A stretch of DNA of 53,490 bases from Legionellaceae bacterium (lineage in GTDB: Bacteria; Pseudomonadota; Gammaproteobacteria; Legionellales; Legionellaceae): positions 1 to 53,490 of the forward strand of contig JARGPO010000075.1 of the NCBI GenBank assembly GCA_029213075.1, read 5' to 3'. The position numbers and the translations under genes are program-made. Below the pieces are notes generated by a model, which saw only the letters and a program-made list of their open reading frames with translations, searched no databases and was not told the origin of the DNA. Within the stretch, counting starts at the first letter, position 1; every line of letters begins with the position of its first letter. Below, piece by piece: positions 15,728-26,390 of the stretch.

Positions 15728-16606
15728 ATGTTAACTAGCATAAATCAAATATCTGTATCCGAACTAATAGACATTGAAAAATTATTACAAAAATGTAGTG
15801 AGCACGATGGCAACTCTATTCCTATATATAAACACCTTATAGATAAAAGGCACCCTATTGCTTGCAATATTCTTTATCATGAAAACAACCAATTAATCGG
15901 TTATTTAAGAAGTTTTTTCTTCTACGCTGATGCTTGTGAAATAACATTGATGGTCGAGCCCGCGCATCGCCGTAAAAAAGTTGCAACAAAGCTTCTAAAA
16001 GAAATACTACCAATTATGCGTGAAGAAGGAATTAAAAAACTTATCTTTTCAACTCCTCCCAAAATAAATGCGAAGTGGTTTGAAAAACTAGGTCTTAAAT
16101 ATCGCAACAGCGAATACCACATGCAATATGACCTAAACAACAAATCAACTATGAAGCCCAAACCTGCAAAAATACGCTTTGCAAAGTATGAAGACATTCC
16201 AATCCTTTGCAAAATTGATGAGGCCGCCTTTCCTAATAAAAAAGTAGACCCAGACACGCTATTTCAATCCCTACTAAAAACATCAAACTGTGATTTATTT
16301 GTTCTAACCCTCGACGGCAATGTTATTGGTAAAGCGCATATATTCACAGAGCCTGATAAGGTTCGCCTAACAGATATAGGTATTTTGCCAGAATATCGTT
16401 CACAAGGCTTTGGTAGCTCATTAATCAAGCACTGTGTTAATCACGCTCTAGTTCGCAATAAAACTAATATAGCCCTCGATGTAGAAACCACCAACGAAGG
16501 TGCTTTGAAACTATACCAAAACTTAGGATTTAACATTACCAATACTCATGATTATTGGTATACACCAATTGATTGTGATAATTTCGGCCTAAATGACATT
16601 CTTTAA
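15728..16606 (+). CDS. Tandem GNAT-domain N-acetyltransferase
   Basis: The 292-residue protein holds two GNAT folds. The N-terminal copy (about 1-135) has a degenerate acetyl-CoA loop, VEPAHRRKKVATKLL, lacking the usual glycines. The C-terminal copy (about 145-290) has a good motif A, ILPEYRSQGFGSSLI, and a typical LYQNLGF near the end. The second domain is therefore likely to be the catalytic one. The acceptor substrate cannot be told. It is a single gene after a terminator and is followed by fabF-like in the same direction after 163 bp. Confidence 0.85.
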   Translation: MLTSINQISVSELIDIEKLLQKCSEHDGNSIPIYKHLIDKRHPIACNILYHENNQLIGYLRSFFFYADACEITLMVEPAHRRKKVATKLLKEILPIMREEGIKKLIFSTPPKINAKWFEKLGLKYRNSEYHMQYDLNNKSTMKPKPAKIRFAKYEDIPILCKIDEAAFPNKKVDPDTLFQSLLKTSNCDLFVLTLDGNVIGKAHIFTEPDKVRLTDIGILPEYRSQGFGSSLIKHCVNHALVRNKTNIALDVETTNEGALKLYQNLGFNITNTHDYWYTPIDCDNFGLNDIL

Positions 16607-16769
16607 TCCGAGGATTATTGTTAACCCATTGTTTTTATGTTTGGTCTTTGTTAAAATTTGGCCAACTTATTTTTAGATTATATAACTAGCCCAGGAACCA
16701 CAAAATTTAGGCTTTGCAGTTCTAATTTAGGGATTATAGTTACAAGGCGTACATAATAGAGGACAAGCA

Positions 16770-17993
16770 ATGAAAAAAAGAGTAGTGATTACTGGCATGG
16801 ATATTACCTCCTCGATCGGCAGTGGTTTAGATAACTTCTGGCAGGCTGCAAGTAATGGCAGCTGTGGTATTGAGCGCATTAAAGCCTACGATCCATCTCC
16901 ATACCCTACTCAAATTGCCGGGGAAATAAAAGACTTATCCCTTGAGCACTTGCCTGAATTTAATCGTCCGAAACGCTATCCTCGCGTTGCACAGTATGCG
17001 TTATTTTGTGCGCACAGCGCCATAAAGCAATCGGGTCTTAATGAAGCTGAACTAAAAGGTGCTGGAACATTTATAGGTACTAGTCTTGGCGGCACGCCTG
17101 AGCTTGAAGCTGCTTATGCTGCATTTTACTCTGGCCACTGGCGCAAAGTCCCGGCTCTTAGTGTTATCCGCGGAATGCCTAACTCAGTAGCCAATCATAT
17201 TGCAATTGCTTTTAATCTTTGCGGACCAAACTCAACCATATCCAATGCTTGTGTATCATCTGCGGAGGCTATTGGGTCTGCTTTTTCTCAAATTTCTCAG
17301 GGCAAATTAACTACAGCAATTTGCGGTGGTACTGAGTCTTTGGTTTGGGAAACAATCATGACAGCGTGGTGTAAACTACGTGTTATGTCAACTCAAAATG
17401 ATAACCCACATTTAGCAAGTAGACCATTTGACATGAACCGTGATGGAATGGTTATGGCTGATGGTGCCGGAATATTGGTACTAGAAGAACTAGAACAAGC
17501 TAAAGCACGAGGCGCTAAAATATATGCTGAAGTTCTCGGCTACGGCGCAAGTTGTGATGCCTATCATGTCACGGCCCCTACGTCAGAAGGACAGTCTCGT
17601 TCAATTCAAAATGCCCTAGACGATAGTGAAGTTAGCGCCAGTGAAATCCAATATATTCATGCTCATGGTACCGGCACACAATTAAATGACGTTACTGAAA
17701 CACAAACAATTAAAACTGTTTTTGGTGAAAGGGCTTATGATATTCCAATCACAGCCCAAAAAGCTATGACAGGACATGCCATTGGTGCAGCTGGTGCTAT
17801 GCAAATTATTTCGTCAGTATTAAGCCTTGAAAATAATTTATTATTACCAACAATCAATCTTAACGATCCAGACCCAGGATGCGATCTTGATTATGTTGCA
17901 AATGTTGCAAGAGAGCAAAAAATAGATACTATTTTATCTAATCATTTTGCTTTTGGTGGTGCAAATGCAGCTTTAGTGTTAAGACGCTATTAA
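16770..17993 (+). CDS. Beta-ketoacyl-ACP synthase (FabF/FabB-like, divergent)
   Basis: It should condense malonyl-ACP with acyl-ACP in fatty-acid elongation. The catalytic triad of the KAS I/II type is visible: Cys161 (SNACVSSAEAIG), His299 (HAHGTGTQLND) and His336 (KAMTGHAIGAAG, with Lys331). The C-terminal FAFGGANAALVLRRY is typical. The 407 residues are a normal length. The nucleophile context NACVSS is unusual, since FabF has TACSTG/A and FabB TACATS. It sits beside lpxD rather than with acpP, fabD or fabG. It may be a second, specialised ketosynthase rather than the housekeeping FabF; without the rest of the genome this is open. GAGGA lies upstream of ATG 16770. Confidence 0.88.
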   Translation: MKKRVVITGMDITSSIGSGLDNFWQAASNGSCGIERIKAYDPSPYPTQIAGEIKDLSLEHLPEFNRPKRYPRVAQYALFCAHSAIKQSGLNEAELKGAGTFIGTSLGGTPELEAAYAAFYSGHWRKVPALSVIRGMPNSVANHIAIAFNLCGPNSTISNACVSSAEAIGSAFSQISQGKLTTAICGGTESLVWETIMTAWCKLRVMSTQNDNPHLASRPFDMNRDGMVMADGAGILVLEELEQAKARGAKIYAEVLGYGASCDAYHVTAPTSEGQSRSIQNALDDSEVSASEIQYIHAHGTGTQLNDVTETQTIKTVFGERAYDIPITAQKAMTGHAIGAAGAMQIISSVLSLENNLLLPTINLNDPDPGCDLDYVANVAREQKIDTILSNHFAFGGANAALVLRRY

Positions 17994-18043
17994 CTTAGCG
18001 CGCATACCGTTATAATTGGCAATAAACGATTATAAGGGTTTGT

Positions 18044-19105
18044 ATGAAAACTACGTTAACAGAGATTGCTGATCTAATTCAAGGTGTCGTGATAGGCGAC
18101 AGTAATACTAATATTGTTGCACTATCGCCTATCGATGATGTTTTACCAAACTCACTGATTTTTGCCGAGGGCGCTGATAATTTAAAAAAAGCTGAAATGT
18201 CTGATGCAGCGGCTATCTTGGTTGCAAACAATATAACCAGCTCAAGTAAGCCAATTATAAAAGTTGCGAATCCTTTTAAATCTTTTATCGAGTTGTTATC
18301 ACACTACTACCCAGGTATTAAGCAAGAAATTGGCATTCACCCAACTGCTGTTATTGGTGAGGGAGTTGAACTTGGTGAGCGAGTTTCTATTGGTGCTTAT
18401 GTGGTTATCCAATCAAATAGCAAGATAGGTGATGACACTACAATTAAAAGCCACGTTCATGTTGGTCACAAAGTCACAATCGGCGCTAAATCAACTATTC
18501 ACCCGAATGTTACAATTTATGATAACTCAATCCTTGGATCTGAGGTAACGATTCATGCCGGCACAATCATTGGCTCAGATGGGTTTGGGTATACATTTGA
18601 CAATGGTGAGCATATTAAAGTTCCACATGTTGGCTGTGTTAACATCGGCAACAACGTCGAAATTGGTGCGAATACTATTATTGACAGAGCAACTATTGGC
18701 ACAACCGTGATTGGAGATGGATGCAAGATTGACAATTTAGTCCAAATTGCCCACTCGGTAAAACTAGGTAAAAATAATATTATCTGCGCCTTCACAGGAA
18801 TTGCTGGTAGCACCACAAGTGGCGACAATGTTTTATTTGCAGCAAATGTTGGGGTCAGTGACCATGTTACTATTGATGACGGGGTCATTTTAGGCGCCAG
18901 AGCCGGTGTTCCACCTAAAAAACACTTAAAAAAAGGCAATATCTACTTAGGAAGCCCAGCCAGGCCAAAGGATAAAGCAATCGAGCAAGAGCTTGCAACG
19001 ACCCGCATACCTTTTATGCGTAAAAACATGCAAAACCTTGCAGAGAAAGTAGCTCAATTGTCAGAGCAAATCAGTCAACTAGAAACAGAAGGTAGAGAAG
19101 AATGA
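18044..19105 (+). CDS. lpxD: UDP-3-O-acylglucosamine N-acyltransferase
   Basis: LpxD adds the N-linked 3-hydroxyacyl chain in lipid A synthesis, from acyl-ACP in the cytoplasm. It has the N-terminal uridine-binding domain and then a left-handed beta-helix of hexapeptide repeats (about 105-290). The catalytic His is in [14 protein letters not shown]-terminal helix (about 320-350) completes the trimeric fold. The 353 residues are a normal length. AAGGG lies close to ATG 18044. The gene is not in the usual bamA-skp-lpxD-fabZ-lpxA block but follows a ketosynthase and overlaps polA by 4 nt. It may be a second lpxD, as known in Francisella, if another copy exists elsewhere. Confidence 0.95.
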   Translation: MKTTLTEIADLIQGVVIGDSNTNIVALSPIDDVLPNSLIFAEGADNLKKAEMSDAAAILVANNITSSSKPIIKVANPFKSFIELLSHYYPGIKQEIGIHPTAVIGEGVELGERVSIGAYVVIQSNSKIGDDTTIKSHVHVGHKVTIGAKSTIHPNVTIYDNSILGSEVTIHAGTIIGSDGFGYTFDNGEHIKVPHVGCVNIGNNVEIGANTIIDRATIGTTVIGDGCKIDNLVQIAHSVKLGKNNIICAFTGIAGSTTSGDNVLFAANVGVSDHVTIDDGVILGARAGVPPKKHLKKGNIYLGSPARPKDKAIEQELATTRIPFMRKNMQNLAEKVAQLSEQISQLETEGREE

Positions 19106-21783
19106 GTGCACCTTTAGTTCTAATTGATGGCTCTTCATATTTTTTTCGAGCATTTCATGCACTACCACCATTAATCACCAGCAAAGGCCAACCAACAGGG
19201 GCAATTTATGGTGTAGCTAATATGGTTAAGCGTCTTATTAAAGACTATCAACCAGACCAGATTGTTGCAATATTTGATGCAAAGGGTAAAACATTTCGGG
19301 ATGACTTATATCCAGAATATAAAGCGCATCGCCCCCCTACACCCAAGGATTTAAGCTCACAATTTGAGCCTCTAATCGAAGTTGTATCAGCAATGGGCTT
19401 GCCTGTTCTAATTATACCTGGCGTAGAGGCTGATGATGTAATAGGAACGATTGCCCACCTCGCAAAACAAGAAAAAAAACCTGTGGTAATTTCAACTGGC
19501 GATAAAGATATGGCGCAGTTGGTAAATGATCACATATCCTTAATCAATACCATGTCTAATAAGTCTATGGATGAGCCAGGAGTTATAGAAAAATTTGGAG
19601 TGTGTGCAGAACAGATTATTGACTACCTAACTTTAGTCGGAGATACCTCAGATAACATCCCGGGAGTCACTAAATGTGGTCCAAAGACCGCTGCCAAATG
19701 GCTTACTGAGTATAAAACTCTCGATAATTTAATTGCAAATGCTGATAAAATTACCGGTAAAATAGGTGAAAATCTACGCGCAGATATTCCAAAGCTTGCT
19801 TTATCCAAACAATTGGTCACAATTAAAACAGACGTTGAGTTACCAATGTCACTCGCTGAGTTTGATTTAAAAGATACTGACCGCGCAAAACTCCTCGAGC
19901 TTGCTAAAGAGTATGAATTTAAATCATGGGTTAAAGAGTTCAGCTCAGCAGATGTGGCTAAAGATTCACCCCCAGTTGCTACAACTACAAATTTAGAAAT
20001 TATAACCACAAAACCGCAATTAGAAACTTGGATATCTAAAATCAAGTCGTCTCGGCTATTATGCATAGATACAGAAACAACAAGCCTTAGTAGTATTGAT
20101 GCGGAAATAGTTGGAATATCTTTGGCAGTAGACATAAATAATCCAGCATATATTCCCCTGGCTCATACAGAAGACTCCCCTCAACTAGACAGGGACTATG
20201 TTTTATCTACACTAAAACCGCTACTTGAAGATAAAAACATTAAAAAAGTGGGTCAAAATTTAAAGTATGATTATGGGGTATTTAAAAACCACCAAATTAA
20301 TTTGCTTGGAATAACCTATGACACGATGCTCGAGTCCTATCTATTAAATAGTGCAAGCCCAAGACATGATATGGACACTTTAGCGCTTAAATACTTAGGT
20401 CATAACACAATAAAGTATAAAGACGTGGCTGGCAGCGCAAGCAAGCAAATTCCATTTGCTGACGTTTCGATATCTCGAGCAGCTGAATATGCAGCTGAAG
20501 ATGCTGATATTACTCTAAAGCTTCATCAAACTTTATATCCCCTATTAGATGATTCCCTGAAAAACGTACTTGATTCAATAGAAATACCACTAATTAGCAT
20601 TCTTGCTGATATTGAAAGATATGGTGTCTTGATTGATTGTGACTTGCTCAAAAAACATAGCGAACGCTTAACACTTGAAATAGCATCTTTAAAAGATCAA
20701 GCAATTGCGATTGTAGGCCATGAGTTTAATTTAAACTCTCCCAAGCAGTTGCAAGCAGTCTTGTTTGAAGAGTTAAAACTACCGATAATCTCTAAAACCC
20801 CAACTGGCCAACCATCTACATCTGAAGGAGTGCTACAAGAGCTCGCAGAAGATTATGAGTTGCCAGCAATTATCTTAAAGTATCGTGGGTTAAGCAAGCT
20901 TGTATCAACCTATATTGATGCATTGCCGAAAAGAGTTAACCCCAAAACGAACCGGGTACATACCTCTTATAATCAAGCGGTAACAGCGACCGGCAGGCTT
21001 TCATCAAGCGATCCTAATTTACAAAATATTCCAGTTAGAAATGAAGAGGGAAGATTAATTCGTAAGGCATTTATTGCCCCAGCCGAGCATGTTCTCCTAA
21101 CAGCCGATTACTCACAAATTGAATTACGCATAATGGCGCATTTATCTCAAGATAAAACCTTACTAACCGCTTTTGCCAATGGTTTGGATATTCACGCCGC
21201 AACTGCAAGCGAAATATTTGAAGTGAACCTTGAGGATGTTAGTACTGAACAAAGAAGACGTTCCAAAGCAATTAATTTTGGCTTAATTTACGGAATGTCG
21301 GCCTTTGGACTTAGCAAGCAACTGCATATCGAAAGAAAAGATGCACAAAGCTATATTGACCGTTACTTTGATAAATATCCAGGTGTGCTCACCTATATGG
21401 ATGAAACAAGAAAAATGGCTCATGAACTTGAGTATGTTGAAACTTTATTTGGTCGAAGGTTATATTTACCAGAAATTAATGCTCGTAATATGATGCGTCA
21501 GAAAGGCGCTGAAAGAGCCGCTATTAATGCCCCATTACAAGGAACAGCAGCCGACATAATAAAAAAAGCCATGCTTAGTGTTGCCAATTGGCATAACAAA
21601 AGTGAGGATCCAAAATCTACGATGATTATGCAAGTTCATGATGAGCTAGTATTTGAGGTTGAAAAAACAGCAATCGACTTTGTTCAAGATAAAATCAAAC
21701 AGCTAATGGAGAATGTTGTAGAACTAGATGTACCACTGACCGTTACAATGGGCGTTGGTAATAATTGGGATGAGGCGCACTAA
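19102..21783 (+). CDS. polA: DNA polymerase I
   Basis: PolA fills gaps in repair and removes Okazaki primers. The 893-residue protein has all three domains. The 5'-3' exonuclease is about 1-285. The 3'-5' exonuclease is about 300-490, with intact exo motifs [19 protein letters not shown] and YAAEDADIT, so proofreading should work. In the polymerase domain, motif [13 protein letters not shown] has Asp669, motif B is [14 protein letters not shown], and motif [10 protein letters not shown] has Asp847. It overlaps lpxD by ATGA, an unusual partnership that implies translational coupling. A terminator overlaps the stop codon. Confidence 0.97.
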   Translation: MSAPLVLIDGSSYFFRAFHALPPLITSKGQPTGAIYGVANMVKRLIKDYQPDQIVAIFDAKGKTFRDDLYPEYKAHRPPTPKDLSSQFEPLIEVVSAMGLPVLIIPGVEADDVIGTIAHLAKQEKKPVVISTGDKDMAQLVNDHISLINTMSNKSMDEPGVIEKFGVCAEQIIDYLTLVGDTSDNIPGVTKCGPKTAAKWLTEYKTLDNLIANADKITGKIGENLRADIPKLALSKQLVTIKTDVELPMSLAEFDLKDTDRAKLLELAKEYEFKSWVKEFSSADVAKDSPPVATTTNLEIITTKPQLETWISKIKSSRLLCIDTETTSLSSIDAEIVGISLAVDINNPAYIPLAHTEDSPQLDRDYVLSTLKPLLEDKNIKKVGQNLKYDYGVFKNHQINLLGITYDTMLESYLLNSASPRHDMDTLALKYLGHNTIKYKDVAGSASKQIPFADVSISRAAEYAAEDADITLKLHQTLYPLLDDSLKNVLDSIEIPLISILADIERYGVLIDCDLLKKHSERLTLEIASLKDQAIAIVGHEFNLNSPKQLQAVLFEELKLPIISKTPTGQPSTSEGVLQELAEDYELPAIILKYRGLSKLVSTYIDALPKRVNPKTNRVHTSYNQAVTATGRLSSSDPNLQNIPVRNEEGRLIRKAFIAPAEHVLLTADYSQIELRIMAHLSQDKTLLTAFANGLDIHAATASEIFEVNLEDVSTEQRRRSKAINFGLIYGMSAFGLSKQLHIERKDAQSYIDRYFDKYPGVLTYMDETRKMAHELEYVETLFGRRLYLPEINARNMMRQKGAERAAINAPLQGTAADIIKKAMLSVANWHNKSEDPKSTMIMQVHDELVFEVEKTAIDFVQDKIKQLMENVVELDVPLTVTMGVGNNWDEAH

Positions 21784-21810
21784 GTTTAATTATAGTGCGC
21801 TATTGTTTTT
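21775..21810 (+). terminator. Terminator at the polA 3' end
   Basis: gcgcacta (21775-21782) and tagtgcgc (21793-21800) form an 8-bp stem, followed by tattgttttt. The left arm contains the polA stop codon. The next gene is convergent. Confidence 0.8.
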
Positions 21811-21817
21811 GGGAAGA

Positions 21818-22213
21818 TTAGACCTCAACAGTCTCTTGAATAATATCTTGTTGGATGTCTGCTATAGCATTACACTCAAGAATAATTGTATCTGTTAAAG
21901 ACAAAACCGAGTGTATGGTTTTTGGTTGAATTTCTACTAATGCCGGAGCCATCACTCTAACATTTTGTTCATCCTTAGAATCAAGGTGTCTATAAGATAA
22001 CTCCATCTCTCCAGCAAGAAGCAAAAAAGTCTTTGGATCGGTTGCCGCAGTTAATCCCAGGTGATATGAGTTACCGGCAAGGCTACCTTTTTTACGAGAA
22101 ATATATACGAACTCTTGCTGCAAACGTGACAATGAAAACTCTTTCGTAACACCCAGCTCATCCTGACCAACATGCTTGAAAGATTTTATTTTAACCATCC
22201 CTGAATCATACAT
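21818..22213 (-). CDS. Cupin-fold protein, FdtA/WxcM-like
   Basis: The 131-residue protein has the two short conserved blocks of a cupin barrel: GSLAGNSYHLG (about 44-54), in the place of the RGNHYHK metal motif of sugar 3,4-ketoisomerases, and VEIQPKTIHSVLSL near 92-105. TDPKTFLLLAGEMELSYR between them is the typical strand pair. The family usually acts on dTDP-sugars or binds small ligands, but the metal-binding residues are only partly kept, so the activity is uncertain. ATG 22213 has AGGAGATAT upstream. It is convergent with polA and shares the intergenic terminator region. Confidence 0.5.
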   Translation of the reverse strand: MYDSGMVKIKSFKHVGQDELGVTKEFSLSRLQQEFVYISRKKGSLAGNSYHLGLTAATDPKTFLLLAGEMELSYRHLDSKDEQNVRVMAPALVEIQPKTIHSVLSLTDTIILECNAIADIQQDIIQETVEV

Positions 22214-22413
22214 GTTATATCTCCTATTTTGTGAAAAACTATATCTGATACTCGCTATTTATTCGTTGGATCTGGTACATTTGTCCTAATTCCCAGTGAA
22301 CGTATAAACGCTCCTCTGCTTGTTTAAACTAGTCAAAGCAAAAGTGTCACTTGCAAAAGCAAACAAAACGAGTGTTGCAATATATCGAAAGAATAAAAAC
22401 AACTTAACTAATC

Positions 22414-24426
22414 TTACTCATTATTAATACCACTATGCCGAAGCAGGGCATCTACTTTTGCCTCTCTTCCTCTAAATTTAGCAAAAGCTTCCGCGGCTTT
22501 AATTGAACCACCAACCTCAAGAATATTATGCAAAAAATCACGCCCAGTTTTTGAATTAAATACACCCTCTTCTTCAAATCGTGAAAAGGCATCGCAAGAT
22601 AGTACTTCTGCCCACTTATAACTATAATATCCAGCCGCGTAACCACCAGCAAAGATATGACTAAAACCATTTTGAAAACGATTATAATCAGCAACGGGTA
22701 CAACCGATACTTGCTTGCGAATATTATTTAGAGTGTTTGCGATAAAGTTTTTATCATCTCGACTATAATTTTCATGAATTTGAAAATCAAAAATCGAAAA
22801 TTCTAACTGTCGAACTAACCCCATTGCAGATTGAAAGTTTTTTGAGGCTTTTAATTGCTTGAAAATAGATGATGGTAATAACTTACCTGTTTCTACATGC
22901 TTAGTAAGTAGCTTTATAGATTCTTCATCCCAACACCAGTTTTCAAAAAATTGACTGGGTAGCTCAACGGCATCCCACTCAACACCATGAACTCCAGACC
23001 CACTAATATAATCAACTTTTGTCAAGATATGATGTAAGCAATGACCAAACTCATGAAATAACGTTTCAACCTCATCATGTGACAATATGGCTGGTTTATT
23101 AGCTGCGGCTTTCGCAAAATTACAAGTTAAAGTTGCAATTGGTAACTGAATACTCCCATCAAGCTTTTTATACCTACTTTGACAAGAGTCCATCCAGGCG
23201 CCGCCACGCTTATGTGCTCTTGAAAATAAATCGATATAAATATATCCTCGAATATGCTTCTCTTCGTCAATAATCCGGTAACATTCAACATCTTTGTGCC
23301 AAGTGTCAGCGTTGCTAATTTTTTCAAAGCTCATACCATATAAAGTATTTACAATAGAAAACAAGCCATTCATTACTTGTTTAACCGGAAAATAAGGGCG
23401 TAACATCTCTTGAGATATATTAAACATTTGCTGCTGCTTTTTCTCAGATAAGAAAGCAATATCCCATGGTTTTATTTCATCAAGTTGATAATTATCACGA
23501 CCAAACTTCTGTAACTCTTGAAATTCAATCTGAGCTTTAGGATGTGCAACTGCCAACAAATCTGCTAGAAAGTCATTAACTTGGCTAGTTGAATCCGCCA
23601 TCTTTGTTGCAAGTGACAACTCAGCATAATTTTCAAAGCCGATAAGCTTTGCAAGTTCGGATCTTAGCTCCAATGTCTCGTTCATTATCTCAGTATTATC
23701 AAATTTCAAGGCAGAAGGACCTTTATCTGATGCTCTCGTACAATATGCCTCATAAAAGGTCTCACGCAAATCTCTATCTTCTGCGTAGGTAACAACTCCG
23801 ACAAAAGTTGGCTGCTGTAAATTCAAAACAAAGCCTGGTAGGTCTTTCTCTTTAGCAAGCTCTTTTGCACTATCAACAACATACTCTGGCAAACCACGCA
23901 TTTTCCGTTCATCAGTTACGTGGAAATTAAAGTCTAGTACGGCGTCCAGTAGATTATTATCATATTTATTAGATAACTCTGATAGCTTTGTTGAAATTTC
24001 TTCAAAACGTTGCTTATTTTTTGATGACAAGGCAACACCTGAAAGTTTAAAGTCGCGAATAGAATCAGCGACAATTTTGCGTTGGGCAGGATTAAGTCGG
24101 TCAAGATCTATATTACTTATAGCTGTATATAGTTTTTTGTTGTGGCCAATTGCCGACGAATATGCCGATAACTTTGGTATACACTCCTTGTAGCACTTTC
24201 GAAGCACATCAGAGTTCATAACTGCATGTATGTGAGAAACTGGGGACCAAAGCTTTTCTAACTCATCACTCATTTCATCTAAGTGATACATAAGGTTGTC
24301 CCAAGTTGGAGTAGAAATCTCCGCTAAAATCTTATCTATTTTCTTTAAGTGACCATCTAACAGATTATCTAGACGGTCAGCAAAAGTATCAATATCTAGT
24401 TTGGAAAAAATTGGTAAACTATCCAT
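22414..24426 (-). CDS. prlC: Oligopeptidase A (M3 family zinc metallopeptidase)
   Basis: This cytoplasmic thimet-type peptidase degrades short peptides, including cleaved signal peptides. The zinc motif HEFGH is at residues 458-462 (in ETLFHEFGHCLHHIL), with the third ligand Glu about 25 residues on (VEWDAVELPSQFFENWCW). The C-terminal FAGGYAAGYYSYKWAEVLS block is highly typical. The 670-residue length matches E. coli OpdA (680). It is alone on the minus strand, with about 90 bp to the next gene upstream and 200 bp of unremarkable sequence downstream. Confidence 0.94.
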   Translation of the reverse strand: MDSLPIFSKLDIDTFADRLDNLLDGHLKKIDKILAEISTPTWDNLMYHLDEMSDELEKLWSPVSHIHAVMNSDVLRKCYKECIPKLSAYSSAIGHNKKLYTAISNIDLDRLNPAQRKIVADSIRDFKLSGVALSSKNKQRFEEISTKLSELSNKYDNNLLDAVLDFNFHVTDERKMRGLPEYVVDSAKELAKEKDLPGFVLNLQQPTFVGVVTYAEDRDLRETFYEAYCTRASDKGPSALKFDNTEIMNETLELRSELAKLIGFENYAELSLATKMADSTSQVNDFLADLLAVAHPKAQIEFQELQKFGRDNYQLDEIKPWDIAFLSEKKQQQMFNISQEMLRPYFPVKQVMNGLFSIVNTLYGMSFEKISNADTWHKDVECYRIIDEEKHIRGYIYIDLFSRAHKRGGAWMDSCQSRYKKLDGSIQLPIATLTCNFAKAAANKPAILSHDEVETLFHEFGHCLHHILTKVDYISGSGVHGVEWDAVELPSQFFENWCWDEESIKLLTKHVETGKLLPSSIFKQLKASKNFQSAMGLVRQLEFSIFDFQIHENYSRDDKNFIANTLNNIRKQVSVVPVADYNRFQNGFSHIFAGGYAAGYYSYKWAEVLSCDAFSRFEEEGVFNSKTGRDFLHNILEVGGSIKAAEAFAKFRGREAKVDALLRHSGINNE

Positions 24427-24516
24427 GTGCGCCTCTTTGAATATTATTTAAAGACAAAGCTTACGCAAAAAGTCACCTCAATGCGAGCTTAGTTTATATG
24501 ATAGGATAAAACCAAG

Positions 24517-26229
24517 CTAAGGCAAGGTAAAACTCTCAACTAATTTGAGCATACTTTTTTGCTTAAAAAATCCAGTCTCTTCTATTTCACCAGATAAATC
24601 TATACCAAGCTTACTTTTTAGGTTTTTAAGTTGAGACTCTGATATGGTTTTAGGGCGCTCCCTATAATTTAGAGCTACTTCACGGTCATAGTCATTCAAA
24701 AATGTGTCTTCATCTTTGTCATAGCACCTCAAATCATATTCTACAGGACTAAAAACCACTTTTTCATTCACAATTTGTACCAAGTACAAGTAACCTTTTT
24801 CACTATTAAGTACAGATTTTTTTCTAACTAGAACCTTCTTAAATTCACCCATCTTAATATCAGTGACATTATCTTCAGTTAGCGGATAGTCTATTGTTTG
24901 ATAACCGATAGCATCACTTGCAATTAATGTGCCACCATATAACTCTTTTCGTTTCGCTCTAAAGTACACAACGTTTCGAAAGTGATAAACAGCTGTTAGC
25001 AACGTAACTGCCGCCGCCACCAACGGTATTATAGGGCTAATAGTTGCAAATGCAGGCATCATAAAAACTATACACACCAATAAAATTGAGAAGTTTGAAA
25101 GCAAATAAAATAGCATTCTTCTATCAAACTGTATCCGTTTTTCTAAGTTTCTTAAAAAATGTTCAATATCGGGCATTTGCTCATTAAGCTGATTAATTTT
25201 TCCAAGTTCTTCAAACCGCTCTTTGATTTTCTTAACTCGGTGCATATCCCAGTGACTACGAAAGCAATTAACGGCTAAATCGTATATTTGAGCCCCTAAT
25301 AGAAAGTAGACACCAATAATAGGGATACATCCAGCCAAAACGAAACAACTACAAATACCACTTGCGAACCACATTATATCATTGGCAAGTTCAGCCCACA
25401 CAGACTCAAGATGGATCATCAAGCGTTTTTTCCATCCAAACTGAATGTCAAGCTTAGATAAACCCCAGTTCGTCATGCTTCGAATTGTGGTAGCAATATT
25501 GATGATAAGGCGCGGTAAAAAGAACATCCAAGAGAGATAGGAAAAAAAGAACGCAGCTCCACCTTTCTCAAATGCAGCGAGTCCATTAACATAATTTTTA
25601 CAATAATTAATTACTATTGCGAGTTTTGCCAGAATTCTTCTAGAGCGAACTATCAATAAGCGGACAAGAATATTATAATACTGAGCATCTGCGCGAAACT
25701 CCTTTTCAAAATAACTAGGCTTTGGCAGTTTTTTTCCAAAATCCAAACCAGAATCAAAGTTTGTTTTATCAAATAAGAATTGTTCTAATACTCGCTGTGA
25801 ATCATTGTGAATTTTTTTATCTGAAAATGCTACGACCTCAAGAACCGCCGCGTAAATCATCATATCCGCAATACGTTGAATATTTCGTTCAACCTCGGCC
25901 TCAGTTAGATTTTTATCTGCCCAAGTTTTTTTCTGCTCACCAAGAATTGTTGAGAATATTCTCGCAAGCTCCCATCCTTGACAGACAAAAGGAGAAAAAA
26001 ATTTAACAGCCTCATCGGTTCTACTTTCATCAGTTGACAAATCTCGAATACGCTTAATCAAATTTATTTTTTCAGTTAAAGAATAATCTCTCTGTTCGAG
26101 TACACTTAATGACCCCACAGGATTATTATGAAGGAAAGATATAGAATCTTCCCCAGACGCATGGTCTTTTTTATACTCATCACTAACTAAATCCTCTAGG
26201 TAGTGCATCTCTGATAAGTTGGATGTCAT
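24517..26229 (-). CDS. Multi-TM protein of unknown function
   Basis: This 570-residue protein matches no family I recognise. About 220 hydrophilic, mainly helical residues come first. A hydrophobic segment near 225-247 follows, then a tight hairpin near 284-320. A second pair lies near 373-391 and 393-416. The last 150 residues are hydrophilic with many Lys, Asp and Glu. There is no signal peptide. It is divergent from tkt. Like the other unknown membrane proteins in this window it combines long soluble ends with paired hydrophobic segments. Confidence 0.7.
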   Translation of the reverse strand: MTSNLSEMHYLEDLVSDEYKKDHASGEDSISFLHNNPVGSLSVLEQRDYSLTEKINLIKRIRDLSTDESRTDEAVKFFSPFVCQGWELARIFSTILGEQKKTWADKNLTEAEVERNIQRIADMMIYAAVLEVVAFSDKKIHNDSQRVLEQFLFDKTNFDSGLDFGKKLPKPSYFEKEFRADAQYYNILVRLLIVRSRRILAKLAIVINYCKNYVNGLAAFEKGGAAFFFSYLSWMFFLPRLIINIATTIRSMTNWGLSKLDIQFGWKKRLMIHLESVWAELANDIMWFASGICSCFVLAGCIPIIGVYFLLGAQIYDLAVNCFRSHWDMHRVKKIKERFEELGKINQLNEQMPDIEHFLRNLEKRIQFDRRMLFYLLSNFSILLVCIVFMMPAFATISPIIPLVAAAVTLLTAVYHFRNVVYFRAKRKELYGGTLIASDAIGYQTIDYPLTEDNVTDIKMGEFKKVLVRKKSVLNSEKGYLYLVQIVNEKVVFSPVEYDLRCYDKDEDTFLNDYDREVALNYRERPKTISESQLKNLKSKLGIDLSGEIEETGFFKQKSMLKLVESFTLP

Positions 26230-26390
26230 ATATACTTCTTATGGCATTTGAATTATAATCTGGGCTATTGTCTCACAATAAAAGCAATAAGTGAATTATT
26301 TAATATAGCCTTGCCAAAACAAGCTCTTGTTGTCATTAACTATCTGAGAGACAATAATGCCATTATTTTTTTTAACTTAGGGATATATGC

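Noticed and set aside
18010-18035. TTATAAT and ATTATAA dyad before lpxD as an operator
   Set aside because: The 7-bp arms are pure A/T and expected by chance at this base composition; no -35 accompanies the TATAAT.
19623-20135. 170-codon frame antisense to polA
   Set aside because: It is a shadow of the polA reading frame; no start signal or family match.
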